Below are positions 63,274-64,000 of a DNA stretch of 64,000 bases, piece after piece (positions within the stretch are counted from its first letter, which is position 1; each line of letters opens with the position of its first letter). The stretch comes from an uncultured Agathobaculum sp. GTDB lineage: Bacteria; Bacillota; Clostridia; Oscillospirales; Butyricicoccaceae. Where the stretch lies: assembly GCF_944380985.1 (NCBI RefSeq), contig NZ_CALWJJ010000003.1, forward strand, positions 152,185 to 216,184. The letters are read 5' to 3'. The translations under genes were made by a program, and so were the position numbers. The notes under the pieces are model-generated. The model was not told the origin of the DNA. It worked only from the letters and a program-made list of their open reading frames with translations, and did not search any database.

Positions 63274-63369
63274 TGTGACACCACTCAGCTCTGGGCGAAA
63301 GTTCCTTCGCAGGAGCTTAGCGACGCATTGATGGAAACATTCATAGATAAACCCAAAACCAACGATTGA
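63274..63369 (+). pseudogene. C-terminal gene fragment, unknown family
   Basis: A plus-strand frame reads CDTTQLWAKVPSQELSDALM and on to a stop at 63369, ending 12 nt before the TfoX-like remnant. It looks like a coding tail but has no start; the DNA from 62996 to 63273 is AT-rich and shows nothing else. Confidence 0.35.
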
Positions 63370-63381
63370 AGAAGGTATAGA

Positions 63382-63721
63382 ATGGCTTCAAATAAAGAAT
63401 ATTTAACCTTGGTATTGGAACAGTTATATCAGACTTAGAGGAAATTACCTATCGAGCAATGATGGGCGAATATATCCTCTATTTTGGTGAGAAGATTGTA
63501 GGCGGTATCTATAATGACCCTTGCTTGTAAAACCTGTTCCTTCCGCAATCGCCCTTATGCCCATGGCTACTTGTGAATTGCCGTATGATGGAGCAAAAGA
63601 AATGCTCGTAGTTGATGAGATTAACAATAGAGAATTTCTCCGCAACCTGTTTTTATCTATGTACGATGAACTTCCTGTTCTAAAGAAAACTAGCTCCAAA
63701 AATAGCGACAAGAAGCCCTAA
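63382..63721 (+). pseudogene. TfoX/Sxy N-terminal-domain protein, broken by two frameshifts
   Basis: Three consecutive frames make one TfoX-like protein: MASNKEYLTLVLEQL, then DLEEITYRAMMGEYILYFGE, then LVKPVPSAIALMPMATCELP to the stop at 63721. The first break looks like a 2-nt insertion near 63428 (TTATATCAG), the second a 1-nt loss near 63518. The family is small and of uncertain role in Firmicutes; the gene is inactive as sequenced. Confidence 0.75.
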
Positions 63722-63754
63722 GCTATGAGTGATTACCCATAGCTAAGGGCTTTT
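63715..63754 (+). terminator. Terminator of the TfoX-like remnant
   Basis: GCCCTAAGCTATG/CATAGCTAAGGGC stem (one mismatch) followed by TTTTC. The final 63755-64000 bases contain no gene I can support. Confidence 0.75.
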
Positions 63755-64000
63755 CTAATATGGAATCTTTCGCCATACAAGCCGCCTGCCAATCATTCTG
63801 TAACCCATAAACCACTGGCTTACAAGAATAATGGCTCTTGTATAGCTATATCAAATTGTTATCAAAAGAATTCTTGAAGCGCCGCAAGCTCTGATGAACA
63901 CTGGGGCCTTACGGCGTTTCGTTTTATTCCCACTCGGCAAATTCAGATATAGTAGGGTGTATTTGAGGTGATTTCGCAGGAAAAACTTTCGCAAATATGT

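Noticed and set aside
1..64000. CRISPR arrays, insertion sequences and rRNA genes
   Set aside because: No regularly spaced direct repeats, transposase genes or rRNA-like sequence were seen anywhere in the window.

Overview
This looks like a chromosomal window from an anaerobic, gut-type Clostridium-class Firmicute, probably of the Oscillospirales (inference). The grounds are strong AGGAGG ribosome binding sites, compact operons with ATGA/GTGA overlaps, spoVG and a CwlD-type amidase, the [FeFe]-hydrogenase maturation genes hydE/hydF/hydG with their small TM1266-type regulator, an EFR1-type flavodoxin-ferredoxin, and a TPP-riboswitch thiamine salvage operon. Most of the window appears moderately GC-rich. 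From about 53.5 kb to 63 kb it is visibly AT-rich, as expected of a variable surface-polysaccharide locus.

Region 1 (1-5.2 kb): partial metH, a separate B12-methionine-synthase activation protein and metF on the minus strand, then a radical-SAM gene and thiD on the plus strand. A decayed flavin-reductase-like gene follows. Region 2 (5.56-9.9 kb) is the most unusual part. It holds a LytTR regulator, an orphan 206-residue protein, a stand-alone LanM-type dehydratase/kinase domain with no cyclase, a phi-LC3-type holin and an Amidase_2 endolysin, all on the minus strand. It reads as a regulated system that makes, perhaps modifies, and releases a leaderless protein. Region 3 (10-28.5 kb) is mostly housekeeping: pyrB with an added PyrI-like zinc ribbon, a MacB/HlyD pair without its ATPase, radA, cwlD, a nicotinamidase-like hydrolase, a Nudix enzyme, a moxR-DUF58-transglutaminase operon, a cupin/CMD pair, a cytidylate-kinase-like protein, murC, spoVG and a UgtP/MGDG-synthase-type glycosyltransferase.

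Region 4 (28.5-34.1 kb, minus strand) is a complete TPP-controlled salvage operon, thiD-thiW-thiM-tenA-thiZ-thiX-thiY. Region 5 (34.2-40.2 kb) has an unusual HPr behind a decayed GH1 glycosidase, a LysR regulator, and a MarR gene overlapping a heterodimeric ABC exporter. Region 6 (40.2-44.4 kb) is the hydrogenase maturation operon hydE-hydG-hydF behind a structured leader with a terminator. A tRNA-Ser(CGA) gene and an EFR1 protein follow.

Region 7 (46-63 kb, plus strand) is a surface glycan cluster. RmlA, RmlC, RmlB and RmlD make dTDP-L-rhamnose. FdtB, a GNAT acetyltransferase and FdtA would turn the shared RmlAB intermediate into a dTDP-3-acetamido-3,6-dideoxyhexose. Several glycosyltransferases build the chain, and a Wzm/Wzt-type ABC transporter exports it. 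GtrB, GtrA and a GT-C-type membrane protein could decorate it outside the membrane. The Wzm-like permease and the GT-C protein share a homologous extracytoplasmic domain. The cluster is followed by a decayed TfoX-like gene.
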